NCBI RefSeq assembly: GCF_000611675.1
Contig: NZ_JATV01000013.1
Span: 1 to 64,000, forward strand
Origin: Flavobacterium succinicans LMG 10402
GTDB taxonomy: Bacteria > Bacteroidota > Bacteroidia > Flavobacteriales > Flavobacteriaceae
Reading direction: 5' to 3'
Length of the DNA stretch: 64,000 nt
The notes beneath the pieces are model-generated. The model was not told the origin of the DNA. It ran no database searches and saw only the letters and a list, made by a program, of their open reading frames with translations. The translations under genes were made by a program, and so were the position numbers. Below, one piece after another: positions 45,952 through 55,760 of this stretch (the first letter of the stretch is position 1; every line of letters begins with the position of its first letter).

Positions 45952-46527
45952 TTAGGGGTTGATATCTAATTTCGGAGTTACTCCAGAACTAGGATTGATA
46001 TCCAATTTAGGCATAACGTTTAGACTGGGATTAATGTCCAACTTCGGCATAACGCTGGCAGCATTAGGATTAATTTCGACTTTCGGATCAATGATATACG
46101 ATTTAGATGCTTCTTTGTAATGTATCGAAAAATGGATCTTGTAGACGTTTTGCTTTCCTATTAAACTTTCACGATCTTTTACCGTTGCCACTACATTGCC
46201 CGATGTACCTCCTTTTCCAATTAACATTAAATCATCGGAATCGTCATTACCAAAACACATTTCAAAATCATCATTCGTAGCATCTAAATCATAGACAATC
46301 TTATCTATAGCTATAGAATACCACTTATCATTGGTTACACCTTCCCACTCTACTTCTTGACTCAAGTATATGTTAGATAAAAAATCTTGAATTTTTCCAG
46401 TCTCTGAGAGCCCATCGTTATCATCTGATAAATAACAACGTTCATGTATATCATCCTGAGTAGGATGGGACATTTGAAACAATCGGCTAGCTTCTACATT
46501 CAGCTGAATTTTAACTCTTTTACCCAT
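45952..46527 (-). CDS. unknown protein with C-terminal decapeptide-like repeats
   Basis: The first 145 residues show alternating beta strands (VKIQLNVEASRLFQMS ... WYSIAIDKIVYDLDATND ... NVYKIHFSIHYKEASKSY) with acidic loops, no signal or membrane segment and no family I can name. The tail (about 146-191) has four imperfect copies of DPKVEINP, MPKLDINP, MPKLDINP, TPKLDINP with 4-5 residue spacers. It is encoded 20 bases upstream of the adenylate cyclase gene on the same strand, so the two are probably co-transcribed. The tail may be a flexible binding or display segment. Confidence 0.85.
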   Translation of the reverse strand: MGKRVKIQLNVEASRLFQMSHPTQDDIHERCYLSDDNDGLSETGKIQDFLSNIYLSQEVEWEGVTNDKWYSIAIDKIVYDLDATNDDFEMCFGNDDSDDLMLIGKGGTSGNVVATVKDRESLIGKQNVYKIHFSIHYKEASKSYIIDPKVEINPNAASVMPKLDINPSLNVMPKLDINPSSGVTPKLDINP

Positions 46528-46782
46528 GATGCATTGATTTTTAAAATTTTATTATAAGTTTTTCACAGAACGACACATTACACAACACAAATAATTGATT
46601 TACAAGCATATAAACAGGAGTTAATCAAAGATACAGTTTTAATAAATAGGTTTTTATATGTATTTAAAAAAAGTTATTTGGCGTAAAAATTTAAATTTTT
46701 TCTCCAAATAAAAAAAAATAAATAATTGAATATGAGCTATTTAAAAGATTATAACTAATTTTATAGATCAAAGCAACCAAAA

Positions 46783-47670
46783 ATGAAACAAAAACCCAAT
46801 ACGATAGACTGGAAAGAAATTTTTCAACCCAAGAACATTGTGCTTAATCTCATAGGAGTTGCCTTTATTCTATTAGCCTTAAAAGGGTTTATGATTCCTA
46901 ATCGTTTTTTGGATGGCGGTGTTATTGGAATTTCTATCTTAATTCATGAAATTACACATTGGCCCTTTAGTATTTTAGTTTTAGTTTTTAATATTCCTTT
47001 TATCTTTTTGGGGCATAAATTGTTGGGATTGACTTTTGCCATTCAAAGCTTAATTACTTTTATTTTAATCGCTGTTGGCTATACTTTTTTTCATATTGAA
47101 GCTGTAACTTCTGACAAATTACTGATTGCTTTATTTGGGGGATGTCTAATTGGGGTTGGTATGGGCTTGTGCATTCGAAGTGGATCAGTTGCAGATGGTA
47201 TTGAAATCGTAGCCTTATTAACTACACGAAAAATTGGTTTGAATGTTTCGGAAGTTATTTTTGCCTTGAATACGCTACTTTTTTTAGCCGCAGCTTGGTC
47301 TTTTGGCATTTCAACGGCACTTTATTCAATAGTGACCTATTTTTCGGCCGTAAAAGCATTAGATTATATTTCCCATGGAGTGGAACAATATACAGCTTTG
47401 CACATTATTTCAGCAAAAAGCGAAGAAATGAAACAATTAGTAGTTCAAAAATTAGGAAAAGGCATAACCGTAATCAAAGGAGAAAGAGGTTATCTTCCTG
47501 AAAGTTTTCATGTAAAAACACCCTGCGATATCATTGTAACAATAGTCACCCGATTAGAATTACTCCGCATCAAAGACGAAATAAAACTGGTCGATCCACA
47601 TGCTTTTACCTACATTCAATTCATCAAAGAAGCAAGTGGAGGCATTCTTCGTCTGAGAAGAAGCCACTAA
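46783..47670 (+). CDS. YitT-family membrane protein
   Basis: The protein has about six transmembrane helices: near 20-40, 60-78, 85-105, 115-135, 150-170 and 180-195, with the family motifs NRFLDGGVIGISILIHE and GSVADGIEIVALL. The C-terminal cytoplasmic DUF2179 domain (about 215-290) contains the GKGITVIKGERGY segment. YitT proteins are of unsettled function, possibly transport. It stands alone on this strand in front of a large gene-free stretch. Confidence 0.94.
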   Translation: MKQKPNTIDWKEIFQPKNIVLNLIGVAFILLALKGFMIPNRFLDGGVIGISILIHEITHWPFSILVLVFNIPFIFLGHKLLGLTFAIQSLITFILIAVGYTFFHIEAVTSDKLLIALFGGCLIGVGMGLCIRSGSVADGIEIVALLTTRKIGLNVSEVIFALNTLLFLAAAWSFGISTALYSIVTYFSAVKALDYISHGVEQYTALHIISAKSEEMKQLVVQKLGKGITVIKGERGYLPESFHVKTPCDIIVTIVTRLELLRIKDEIKLVDPHAFTYIQFIKEASGGILRLRRSH

Positions 47671-48014
47671 TTCTCATAAAATGGGTTGCCAAAAACAAGT
47701 TCTATTTTATTTTTTTAACCAAATTAAAGTCAATTAATTGATTTTTTTTACTGGACCTGCCAACTCATTACTTGTTGAGACTATTACAAGTGCCAAAATA
47801 TTTCGTATTAAATCCTCAAGACAAAAGACGATTATTACCAACAATTTATCCAAACAAGATGTTTTGATGTTTTATCATACAGTTTTAGTTTTTAAGAATC
47901 TACAAACTATTAGCTGTCAAAAAAAAGGCTACTCACAATAACCTGTTTAACATTTTATTAACTATATTAGCTTTTTACATTGGCAACTTTTCTTTACCTA
48001 AAATCTAGAAAAAA
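47671..48014. other. 344-base gene-free region
   Basis: A 67-codon frame at 47738-47941 has no domain and unusual composition, so I treat it as noise. No convincing promoter, repeat or terminator was seen except AT-rich sequence. Confidence 0.5.
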
Positions 48015-49457
48015 ATGAAATTCTTTTACTATTTCTTTCTCTTATTATTCACTTTTTCTGTACAAGCTCAATTTCTAAGAAAGAAGAAAAAAAAAACGCT
48101 ACCCTACGAAAACATAGTGATAAGCGATTCAGCCACACAACATTTAGTGAAGGCTATTCAATTTGAAACCCTTTCAAAACCAGATTCTCTTTTTTTTTAT
48201 GCCAAAGAATTTAAAAAGTTTAAAGCTTTTTTAAAAACTAGTTATCCCTTAGTTTTTGCCAGTTTAAAAGAAATACCAGTTAATTCCAATTCTATTTTAT
48301 TAAAATGGGAAGGAAGCAATACGAAGCTAATGCCAAATTTATTTATGGCTCATCAAGATGTGGTACCTGCCAAACAGCAAAATAGTAAATGGCAGTTTCC
48401 ACCATTTGGGGGCAAAATTAAAGATGGTTACATTTATGGGCGCGGAACACTTGATGACAAATCTTCATTAATTGCAATATTCGAGGCAACCGAATACGCC
48501 TTAAAAAACAAATACCAACCCTTACGAACAACCTACTTTGCTTTTGGTGATGATGAAGAAGCTGACGGAAATGGCGCTAAAGAGATTGCTGAATATTTTA
48601 TTAAAAACAAAATTGAATTTGAATTAATTTTAGATGAAGGCCCTGGAGTTGGTTTGGATATTATTCCTGAGATCAGCAAGCCAATATCATTTATTGGCAT
48701 AGCCGAAAAGGGATATGCAACGGCAGAAATAACAGTAGATCAAGAAAGTGGACATTCCTCTATGCCTTCAAAACATACCGCTATCGGAATATTGAGTCAA
48801 GCGGTTGCCAATATTGAAAACAAACCTTTCAAGGCGCATTACCATGGTTTAGCAAAAAAATTATTTGACGAAATAGCCTCAGAAATGAGTTTTACACAAA
48901 GAATTGTATTTAAAAACAGTTGGCTATTTAGTGGATTAATAAAAAAAGAGTTGTCTAAAAAATATTCAACTAATGCTTTTATAAGGACAACGGCTGCAAC
49001 GACCATTTTCACTTCAGGACAATCCGAAAATGTATTGCCACACAAAGCCTCAGCAACAATTAATTTTAGATTAATCCCAGGTGATTCTGTGCAAGATATC
49101 GTTCCTTATTTAAACAGAGTTATTAAAAATCCAAAAGTTAAGGTAGCTTTAAAAGGCAATACTTATAATGCTTCGCCAATTGCCAAAAAAAAATCTATAG
49201 GATATAAAGCCCTTTCAAAAACTAGTTTAGAGTTGTTTCCAGAAGCAATTGTAGCGCCAATTTTAGTTATTGGATCTACTGATTCAAGACATTTTAACCG
49301 TACTTGTAAAAACATTTTAAGATATATTCCTCTTCGATTTACCAATGCCGATTTAGAAAAAGTACATGGTTTTGATGAAAATATTGAAATAGAAAATTAT
49401 CATAATATGATTCGGTTTTACATAAGATTTTTTCATAATCTCAACGAGTTTCCATAA
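48015..49457 (+). CDS. M20-family zinc metallopeptidase (PM20D1-like)
   Basis: A signal peptide (MKFFYYFFLLLFTFSVQAQ) precedes an M20 fold. The metal site shows HQDVV (H), GRGTLDDK (D), GDDEEADG (E-E) and a later Asp/His pair in GLDI and STDSRHF. The dimerisation insert runs about 225-375. It resembles PM20D1-type carboxypeptidases, which form or hydrolyse N-acyl amino acids, by the motif FGDDEEADGNGAKEIAEYFI and the KGYATAEITVDQESGHSSMPS core. At 480 residues it is normal. Substrate inferred only at family level. Confidence 0.92.
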   Translation: MKFFYYFFLLLFTFSVQAQFLRKKKKKTLPYENIVISDSATQHLVKAIQFETLSKPDSLFFYAKEFKKFKAFLKTSYPLVFASLKEIPVNSNSILLKWEGSNTKLMPNLFMAHQDVVPAKQQNSKWQFPPFGGKIKDGYIYGRGTLDDKSSLIAIFEATEYALKNKYQPLRTTYFAFGDDEEADGNGAKEIAEYFIKNKIEFELILDEGPGVGLDIIPEISKPISFIGIAEKGYATAEITVDQESGHSSMPSKHTAIGILSQAVANIENKPFKAHYHGLAKKLFDEIASEMSFTQRIVFKNSWLFSGLIKKELSKKYSTNAFIRTTAATTIFTSGQSENVLPHKASATINFRLIPGDSVQDIVPYLNRVIKNPKVKVALKGNTYNASPIAKKKSIGYKALSKTSLELFPEAIVAPILVIGSTDSRHFNRTCKNILRYIPLRFTNADLEKVHGFDENIEIENYHNMIRFYIRFFHNLNEFP

Positions 49458-49493
49458 AATCATCATTTTGTTAAAAAACACACGTTACAACCG

Positions 49494-49521
49494 CAAAAGA
49501 ATATCGTGTTAGTATTCTTTG
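49494..49521 (+). terminator. weak hairpin after the M20 gene
   Basis: CAAAAGAATA and TATTCTTTG pair around TCGTGTTAG, but the T tract after it is short. A terminator is possible; it could also be leader structure for gcvT. Confidence 0.4.
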
Positions 49522-49576
49522 TTACACAAAATAAATTGAATAAATTAGCGCCACTAAATTTTATACCAAAATAAAA

Positions 49577-50659
49577 ATGAAAAACACAGCGCTTACGCAT
49601 ATACACGAGAGTTTAGGAGCCAAAATGCTTCCATTTGCAGGATACAATATGCCCATTCTTTATGAAGGAGTGAATATTGAACATGAAACCGTACGTAACG
49701 CAGTAGGCGTTTTTGATGTTTCTCACATGGGAGAATTTTTTCTTTCGGGTCCTAATGCTTTAACTTTGATTCAAAAAGTGACTTCAAACGATGCTTCCAC
49801 TTTAACTATTGGAAGAGCACAATATTCTTGCCTGCCCAATAATGAGGGAGGAATTGTAGATGATTTGATCATTTACAAAATGGAAGAAGAAAAATACCTT
49901 TTGGTAGTCAATGCTTCCAATATTGAAAAAGATTGGAATTGGATTAGCTCTCATAACGATTTAGGCGTTGTTATGGAAAATCATTCAGATGATTATTCAT
50001 TATTGGCCATTCAAGGACCAAAAGCTGTTGAAGCCATGCAAACACTTGCTTCAATGGATTTATCTTCTATAAACTACTATCATTTTGCAGTAACAGACTT
50101 TGCAGGATTTTCTGATGTCATTGTTTCTGCAACAGGATACACCGGTTCAGGTGGTTTCGAAATTTATTGTAAAAACGACCAAGTTGAAGCGATTTGGAAC
50201 CAAGTTTTTGAGGCTGGAGCCGCCTATGGTATTAAACCTATCGGATTAGCTGCAAGAGACACCTTACGTCTAGAAATAGGATTTTGTTTGTACGGTAATG
50301 ACATCAACGACACTACTTCACCTTTAGAAGCTGGTTTAGGATGGATTACCAAATTCACCAAAGACTTTACAAATGCTGAAAATTTAAAAAAACAAAAAGA
50401 ATCAGGTGTAACCAAAAAACTAATTGCTTTTGAAATGCAAGAGCGCGCGGTACCGAGACACGATTACGAAATTGTTGATGGTACAGGAGCCGTGATCGGT
50501 ATTGTAACGTCAGGCACCATGTCACCGTCTATGAACAAAGGAATTGGTCTTGGGTATGTTACTACCAACAATAGCGCTGTTGATAGCGATATCTTTATTC
50601 GAATTAGAAAGAATGACGTACCTGCCAAAGTGGTCAAACTTCCTTTTTATAAAAAATAA
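49577..50659 (+). CDS. gcvT: glycine cleavage system T protein (aminomethyltransferase)
   Basis: GcvT transfers the methylene group from the aminomethyl-H protein to tetrahydrofolate, releasing ammonia. Blocks are [58 protein letters not shown] and [31 protein letters not shown]. The last block and [19 protein letters not shown] are diagnostic. At 360 residues it is normal. It is 6 bases upstream of the S41 protease gene, so both are likely on one transcript. No glycine riboswitch was recognised in its leader. Confidence 0.97.
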   Translation: MKNTALTHIHESLGAKMLPFAGYNMPILYEGVNIEHETVRNAVGVFDVSHMGEFFLSGPNALTLIQKVTSNDASTLTIGRAQYSCLPNNEGGIVDDLIIYKMEEEKYLLVVNASNIEKDWNWISSHNDLGVVMENHSDDYSLLAIQGPKAVEAMQTLASMDLSSINYYHFAVTDFAGFSDVIVSATGYTGSGGFEIYCKNDQVEAIWNQVFEAGAAYGIKPIGLAARDTLRLEIGFCLYGNDINDTTSPLEAGLGWITKFTKDFTNAENLKKQKESGVTKKLIAFEMQERAVPRHDYEIVDGTGAVIGIVTSGTMSPSMNKGIGLGYVTTNNSAVDSDIFIRIRKNDVPAKVVKLPFYKK

Positions 50660-50665
50660 TCAATT

Positions 50666-52693
50666 ATGAAAAAAATTTTACTGGGGTTTCTAGTAATGAG
50701 CGCCCCTATTTTTGCTCAAAGTAATGACACTTCATGTAAAATTCTTTCCAAAATTAATGCGTTAGTTCAAAAAGAACACGTGCAACCTAAACCGATAGAT
50801 GATAGTCTATCGGTTTTTATTTTTGATCAATTAATCAATCAACTGGACCCTGCAAGAAACATTTTTTTTAAATCAGAATATGATTCCTTAGCACAAAATT
50901 ACAGATTTGAGTTAGACAATTTAATGCTAAAGAACGAGTGCCAATTCATCTCAACTTTTACAAAAACATATCAAAAAGCACTAAAAAGAAACTTAGTTCT
51001 TTTAGAACGATTGGACAATGATACTCTTGATTTTTCGATAAAAGACACCATTCGTTTGTATAAAAAAGCCTTTCCTGTATACATGACCCCGTCAACGATG
51101 GAAAAAATTTGGCGAAAAAAAATTCGATACGAAATACTTAATGACATCGCCTACAATAGTGATAACTTAGATTCTATTCAAAGTAATTTTCAAACGATGA
51201 TTTTTGCACAAAAAAAATTGGTCCTTGAAAATGAAAATTGCAAAATCAATACTCAACTCAAGAATATCAACACGATGGATCAAAAAATATACGGTCTTTT
51301 TTGCACCTATTTTGATCCACATACCAATTATTTTAATGTAAATAACAAATCTAACTTTGTAGCATCATTATCAAAAGAGCGATTGTCGCTTGGCTTTTTA
51401 GTAACCTTAAACGAAAAAAATCAAATTCTTATTGAAGAAATTGATTCCAATGGACCTGCTTTCAAAAATGGACTACTCAAAAAAGGAGACCAAATTATAG
51501 CCATTTCTAATCAAAAAGAAACATTAAAAGTTACATGTGCCTCCTTAGAGGAAATTGGGACATTAATTGCTTCTGACTCCAATAAAATAGTTACGCTCTG
51601 GATCAAACGAAAAGGCGAAAAAACATTTCAGGTTACCCTAGAAAAACAAGTAATTAAGGACGAACAAAACACAGTATATAGTTTCGTAATTGAAGATAAA
51701 CGTAAAATTGGTTATATCAAAATACCTAGTTTTTATTCTGATTTTGACAACAAAAACAATAGTGGTTGCGCTGAAGATGTTGCCACTGAAATCGTCAAAT
51801 TACAAAACGACGATATCGAAGGATTAGTCATTGATCTTATCGATAACGGTGGTGGATCTATGGAAGAAGCTATAAAAATGGCTGGCTTATTCATACATCA
51901 TGGGCCAATAAGTATTGTTGTAGACAACACAAAAAAACAGCAAATTATCCAAGATCCTTATCGTGGTTATTTATATAAAGGGCCTGTTATCATTTTAGTC
52001 AATGGAAATAGTGCCTCTGCAAGTGAATTTTTTGCCACTATTTTGCAAGATTACAATAGAGCAATGGTAATTGGTAGTAATACGCAAGGTAAAGCTACCA
52101 TGCAAACCATTCTACCACTCGAAAATGAACAAGAAGATTTTGTAAAAGTAACCATAAACAAATTTTATAGAATAACAGGCAAAAGTCATCAAGGTATAGG
52201 TGTCATTCCTAATGTAAAACTACCGGTTCTTTTTGAAACGGTATTCTCTAAAGAAAGCGATCAACCTAATGCCTTCAAAAATGACATTCTTCCTAATTCG
52301 ATTAATTTTACACCTTATGTAAAAAACAAGCTCATTACGCAATTAGAAAAAAACAGTGTCAAAAGAACCAACGCTAGTGATTACTTTTCAACTATTATTA
52401 GCTTTAACAATAAAATTAATGATTTAGTTAAAAATCCAAAAACAGTGATTCCAATGGAAATTGTTGCTATCGTTAATGATCAGCTAGCCGTTACCAATCT
52501 TTGGAAAGAATTAAACGAATACAAAGACGAAAGTGTCCATTTGAATGTCAAAAATTCTAAATTCAATGAATCGCTGTTAAATGTTTATTTTTCAGAAAGA
52601 CCTAATAACGAAAATCAAATCAAAGCGTTACAACACAATCATTACCTAAATGAAGCCATTGCGATTATCAACGATTATTTGAATCTAAAATAA
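50666..52693 (+). CDS. S41 family carboxy-terminal processing protease
   Basis: The protein has a signal peptide (MKKILLGFLVMSAPIFAQ), a DUF3340-like helical N-terminal part (about 20-220), a PDZ domain (about 225-320) with the FLVTLNEKNQILIEEIDSNGPAFKNG segment, the S41 core with the Ser-Lys dyad S451 (NGNSASASEFF) and K476 (NTQGKATMQ), and a C-terminal helical part. The S-K distance of 25 equals that in E. coli Prc. It is a full-length Prc-like protease of the periplasm. A perfect terminator-like hairpin lies inside codons 42-53. It is 6 bases after gcvT. Confidence 0.94.
   Translation: MKKILLGFLVMSAPIFAQSNDTSCKILSKINALVQKEHVQPKPIDDSLSVFIFDQLINQLDPARNIFFKSEYDSLAQNYRFELDNLMLKNECQFISTFTKTYQKALKRNLVLLERLDNDTLDFSIKDTIRLYKKAFPVYMTPSTMEKIWRKKIRYEILNDIAYNSDNLDSIQSNFQTMIFAQKKLVLENENCKINTQLKNINTMDQKIYGLFCTYFDPHTNYFNVNNKSNFVASLSKERLSLGFLVTLNEKNQILIEEIDSNGPAFKNGLLKKGDQIIAISNQKETLKVTCASLEEIGTLIASDSNKIVTLWIKRKGEKTFQVTLEKQVIKDEQNTVYSFVIEDKRKIGYIKIPSFYSDFDNKNNSGCAEDVATEIVKLQNDDIEGLVIDLIDNGGGSMEEAIKMAGLFIHHGPISIVVDNTKKQQIIQDPYRGYLYKGPVIILVNGNSASASEFFATILQDYNRAMVIGSNTQGKATMQTILPLENEQEDFVKVTINKFYRITGKSHQGIGVIPNVKLPVLFETVFSKESDQPNAFKNDILPNSINFTPYVKNKLITQLEKNSVKRTNASDYFSTIISFNNKINDLVKNPKTVIPMEIVAIVNDQLAVTNLWKELNEYKDESVHLNVKNSKFNESLLNVYFSERPNNENQIKALQHNHYLNEAIAIINDYLNLK
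50789..50824 (+). terminator. terminator-like hairpin inside the S41 protease gene
   Basis: AAACCGATAGA and TCTATCGGTTT form a perfect 11-base stem with loop TGATAG, followed by TTATTTTTG. It sits 120 bases into the coding sequence, where codon choice could have avoided it. It could attenuate read-through from gcvT. Confidence 0.55.
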
Positions 52694-52736
52694 GGCACTC
52701 CATGCCAAACTTCTACTAAAAGAATCTAAAATCAAT

Positions 52737-52766
52737 TTGGTAAAATAAGGAATAACTGTATTTTTG
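52737..52766 (+). promoter_or_regulatory. promoter of the YebC gene
   Basis: TTG (52737-52739), a 19-base spacer and TATTTTTG (52759-52766) match the Bacteroidetes consensus. It lies about 20 bases before the ATG, and overlaps a TTG at 52764 that would start a longer frame. Confidence 0.7.
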
Positions 52767-52787
52767 CATTTCAAAAATTGTATAGAA

Positions 52788-53498
52788 ATGGGAAGAGCTT
52801 TTGAATTCCGAAAAGGTAGAAAAATGAAACGTTGGTCTGCAATGGCCAAAGCATTTACCAGAATTGGTAAAGATATTGTAATGGCTGTTAAAGAAGGAGG
52901 CCCAAATCCTGAGGCTAATTCTCGTTTAAGAGCCGTTATTCAAAATGCCAAAGCGGCTAACATGCCCAAAGACAATGTAGAGCGTGCTATTAAAAAAGCA
53001 ACCGATAAAGATACAGCTAACTACAAAGAAGTGCTTTTTGAAGGTTATGCTCCACACGGTATTGCACTATTGATTGAAACAGCTACAGATAATAACAATA
53101 GAACGGTAGCCAATGTTAGAAGTTATTTTAACAAATGCAATGGCACATTTGGAACACAAGGTTCTGTAGAATTTATGTTCGATCACACTTGTAACTTCAG
53201 AATTCCAAAGGAAGGAATTGACGCTGAAGAATTAGAATTAGAATTAATTGATTTTGGTGCTGAAGAGGTTTTTGAAGACGAAGATGGTATTTTGATTTAT
53301 GCTCCATTTAGTAGTTTTGGAACCATTCAGAAAGAATTGGAAAATAGAAACATGGAAATCTTATCCTCAGGTTTCGAAAGAATTCCACAAATTACCAAAA
53401 AATTATCTGAAGCTGAAATGGCCGATGTTGAAAAACTAATTGAAAAACTAGAAGAAGATGACGATGTGATGAATGTTTATCACACTATGGAAGAGTAA
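52788..53498 (+). CDS. YebC/PmpR-family protein
   Basis: The 236-residue protein starts MGRAFEFRKGRKMKRWSAMAK and continues with AFTRIGKDIVMAVKEGGPNPEANSRLRAVIQNAKAANMPKDN (key part residues 25-65), the family signature. Three-domain arrangement with the acidic third domain (DEDGILIYAP) is intact. YebC proteins were long annotated as transcriptional regulators; recent work from memory links some to translation of hard stretches. The longer frame from the TTG at 52764 is rejected because that TTG is part of the -7 promoter box. It ends at a strong terminator. Confidence 0.96.
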   Translation: MGRAFEFRKGRKMKRWSAMAKAFTRIGKDIVMAVKEGGPNPEANSRLRAVIQNAKAANMPKDNVERAIKKATDKDTANYKEVLFEGYAPHGIALLIETATDNNNRTVANVRSYFNKCNGTFGTQGSVEFMFDHTCNFRIPKEGIDAEELELELIDFGAEEVFEDEDGILIYAPFSSFGTIQKELENRNMEILSSGFERIPQITKKLSEAEMADVEKLIEKLEEDDDVMNVYHTMEE

Positions 53499-53531
53499 TT
53501 ATTTAAACAACTCACCAACTTATGAAAATAA

Positions 53532-53564
53532 AAAAAACTTCGTTCTGCTGAGCGAAGTTTTTTT
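53532..53564. terminator. terminator after the YebC gene
   Basis: AAAAAACTTCG and CGAAGTTTTTT form a perfect 11-base stem with loop TTCTGCTGAG, followed by T. Confidence 0.85.
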
Positions 53565-53640
53565 ATGCTTATTTGTCTTTAGGTATCAATTCTAGCTTAC
53601 GCAAACATCTTTAATTCGGCTAGAAAAATAAATAATTCAA

Positions 53641-54276
53641 TTAATAAATATACTCTGTATTGGCTTTATCTAAAAAAAACTGTTTGTAGGCATTCAAATT
53701 TCGAAGGTAAATTTTATTTTGAATATAGCGCTCAAAACTGCAATCTTTCGAAAAGCAAAACACAATACTTTGACGATTGTTTGCTACAAATTCTTGTAAA
53801 ACATCTTCGACTTCCTCTCGTTTAACTTCCATACCATCAAATACAATTCGATTATTTTTGTCTATAAAAAAAACACCTTGCTGTTTGGGTTGTTCTAGTT
53901 TATAACTAATGGTAGAAAAAGGCATAAACGCTAAGTTTTTATGAATGCTATCAGCATAAGAAAAATAGTTTTGTGATGTTTCATTTTTATGCATACTGCC
54001 TTCTTTCTTAGCTTGCATTTTTATTATTTGTGGTAGCACTAAACGCAAAGGTAATCGCTTGTCAATAGTAAAAACCCAATGGGTTGAGCTAATCGTATTG
54101 GCGCGATTCAAATCAGCAATTGTATCCTTTTTATCTTTTTTAAAAAAAATATAAACGGGAGAGTGTTCTCCAATTTCAGCTTCGATCGTTACATTAGATT
54201 TTACTAACTGGACTTCTTTTTTTCCTTCACAGGACAAAACAAAACAACAAATACAACACAATAAAAAACACCTCAT
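53641..54276 (-). CDS. lipoprotein of unknown function
   Basis: A lipoprotein signal (MRCFLLCCICCFVLSC) with a Cys-rich hydrophobic stretch precedes a 195-residue domain: beta-rich up to about residue 115 (IFFKKDKKDTIADLNRA, THWVFTIDKRLPLRLVLPQI), then FFIDKNNRIVFDGMEVKREEVEDVLQEFV and a Phe/Tyr-rich helical end. No family is recognised. It starts 6 bases after folP on the same strand, so it may be co-transcribed; there is no functional link to folate visible. Confidence 0.85.
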   Translation of the reverse strand: MRCFLLCCICCFVLSCEGKKEVQLVKSNVTIEAEIGEHSPVYIFFKKDKKDTIADLNRANTISSTHWVFTIDKRLPLRLVLPQIIKMQAKKEGSMHKNETSQNYFSYADSIHKNLAFMPFSTISYKLEQPKQQGVFFIDKNNRIVFDGMEVKREEVEDVLQEFVANNRQSIVFCFSKDCSFERYIQNKIYLRNLNAYKQFFLDKANTEYIY

Positions 54277-54282
54277 ACCTTT

Positions 54283-55110
54283 TTACTTTATAGTTATTTT
54301 TTGACACAATTTAATCACTTCAACCGCCTCTTTAACATCGTGAACCCTCAGAATAGCCGCTCCTTTTTGCAAAGCGATTGTATGGAGTACCGTAGTACCA
54401 TTTAATGCTTCATCAGGAGAAACACCAAGAGTTTTATAAATCATTGACTTTCTTGAAACACCTGCTAAAATTGGCAAATCCAACATGCTAAAATAGTCCA
54501 AATGGCGCAAAAGCTCATAATTATGATCTATAGTTTTTGCAAATCCGAAACCAGGATCCACAATAATATCCGAAATCCCTAAACTTCTAGCGACAGCCAC
54601 TCGTTCAGAAAAATAGTGAAGCACCTCTTTAGTAACATCCTCGTAAGTGGTTAAAGTAGTCATATTTTGAGGCGTTCCCTTCATATGCATCATGATATAA
54701 GGTACTTTGTAATTTGCAACAATTTTAAGCATTAAAGGATCTAACATTCCTGCAGCAATATCATTCACTAAAGCCGCCCCTTGATCCAAACACAATTGCG
54801 CCACATCACTTCTAAAGGTATCGATTGACACTATAGCTTCAGGAAAATGTTGTACAATTGCAGTAATTATTGGAAGTACTCTAGCTTTTTCTTCCTGTGA
54901 AGTTACAAATGTAGCATCAGGTTTACTAGAATAACCACCAACATCAATAAATGTGGCTCCTTCTTCAAGCATTTTTTCAACACGCTGTAGTACTAACTTT
55001 TCGCTAATAAAACGCCCACCATCAAAAAATGAATCAGGAGTAACATTTAAAATCCCCATTACTTTAGGGCTTGATAAATCGATTAATTGTCCATTACAGT
55101 TAATTGTCAT
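54283..55110 (-). CDS. folP: dihydropteroate synthase
   Basis: FolP joins p-aminobenzoate to the pterin diphosphate in folate synthesis and is the sulfonamide target. Blocks are MGILNVTPDSFFDGG (pterin/diphosphate site), GATFIDVGGYSSKPDA, VSIDTFRS, LVNDIAAGM, IIVDPGFGFAKTIDHNYELL and AGVSRKSMIY. At 275 residues it is normal. It is followed by a lipoprotein gene and lies divergently to the DUF1599 gene. Confidence 0.97.
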   Translation of the reverse strand: MTINCNGQLIDLSSPKVMGILNVTPDSFFDGGRFISEKLVLQRVEKMLEEGATFIDVGGYSSKPDATFVTSQEEKARVLPIITAIVQHFPEAIVSIDTFRSDVAQLCLDQGAALVNDIAAGMLDPLMLKIVANYKVPYIMMHMKGTPQNMTTLTTYEDVTKEVLHYFSERVAVARSLGISDIIVDPGFGFAKTIDHNYELLRHLDYFSMLDLPILAGVSRKSMIYKTLGVSPDEALNGTTVLHTIALQKGAAILRVHDVKEAVEVIKLCQKITIK

Positions 55111-55197
55111 AGTTTTTGTGATTCTAATAATAACTTGGTATTTGTTTAAAAAATTGTTTTATTTTTGGAGCCAATAGAATACAAATATACACCAATA

Positions 55198-55746
55198 ATG
55201 AAGAATACTTCACAGGAATATGATGCGGTTATCGCCATTTGTCGTCAATTATTTAGTAATAAAATGAAAGATTACGGGAGTGCATGGCGTATTTTGCGAT
55301 TACCATCGTTAACCGATCAAATTTTCATCAAAGCACAACGCATCCGAAGTTTACAAGAAAATGAAGTTCGTAAAGTAGACGAAGATGAAACTGGCGAATT
55401 TATCGGGATCATCAATTATTCAATCATGGCATTGATCCAATTAGAATTAGGTGTAGTAGAACAACCTGATTTGGATGTCAACACAGCAATACATTGGTAC
55501 GATGAAAAAATCAACACTACCAAAGCCTTGATGGAAGCCAAAAATCATGATTATGGAGAGGCTTGGCGAGAAATGCGTGTGAGTTCACTTACCGATTTAA
55601 TTCTTCAAAAACTACTCAGAGTAAAACAAATAGAAGACAACAAAGGAAAAACATTAGTCTCTGAAGGCATTGATGCCAATTACCAAGATATGATCAATTA
55701 TGCGATTTTTGCTCTAATTTTAATGGGCTTTCATCTCAAAAAGTAA
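55198..55746 (+). CDS. DUF1599 (nucleotide modification-associated type) protein
   Basis: The 182-residue protein contains two copies of a domain, each with a K(M/N)xDYGxAWRxxR start and SLTDxIxxKxxRxxxxE core: KMKDYGSAWRILRLPSLTDQ near residue 24 and KNHDYGEAWREMRVSSLTDL near residue 115. The internal duplication is characteristic of DUF1599, a domain suggested by others to be linked to nucleotide modification. No catalytic assignment is possible. The ATG at 55198 is preferred over an upstream TTG at 55165 because homologous starts begin KNTSQEYDAVI. A terminator follows. Confidence 0.9.
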   Translation: MKNTSQEYDAVIAICRQLFSNKMKDYGSAWRILRLPSLTDQIFIKAQRIRSLQENEVRKVDEDETGEFIGIINYSIMALIQLELGVVEQPDLDVNTAIHWYDEKINTTKALMEAKNHDYGEAWREMRVSSLTDLILQKLLRVKQIEDNKGKTLVSEGIDANYQDMINYAIFALILMGFHLKK

Positions 55747-55760
55747 ATCAATATAAAACA

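Noticed and set aside
47738..47941. 67-codon plus-strand frame between YitT and the M20 gene
   Set aside because: No domain, signal or conserved start; base composition matches intergenic DNA.
49458..49576. Possible glycine riboswitch before gcvT
   Set aside because: The 119-base leader has one weak hairpin and none of the conserved glycine aptamer signals I would expect.
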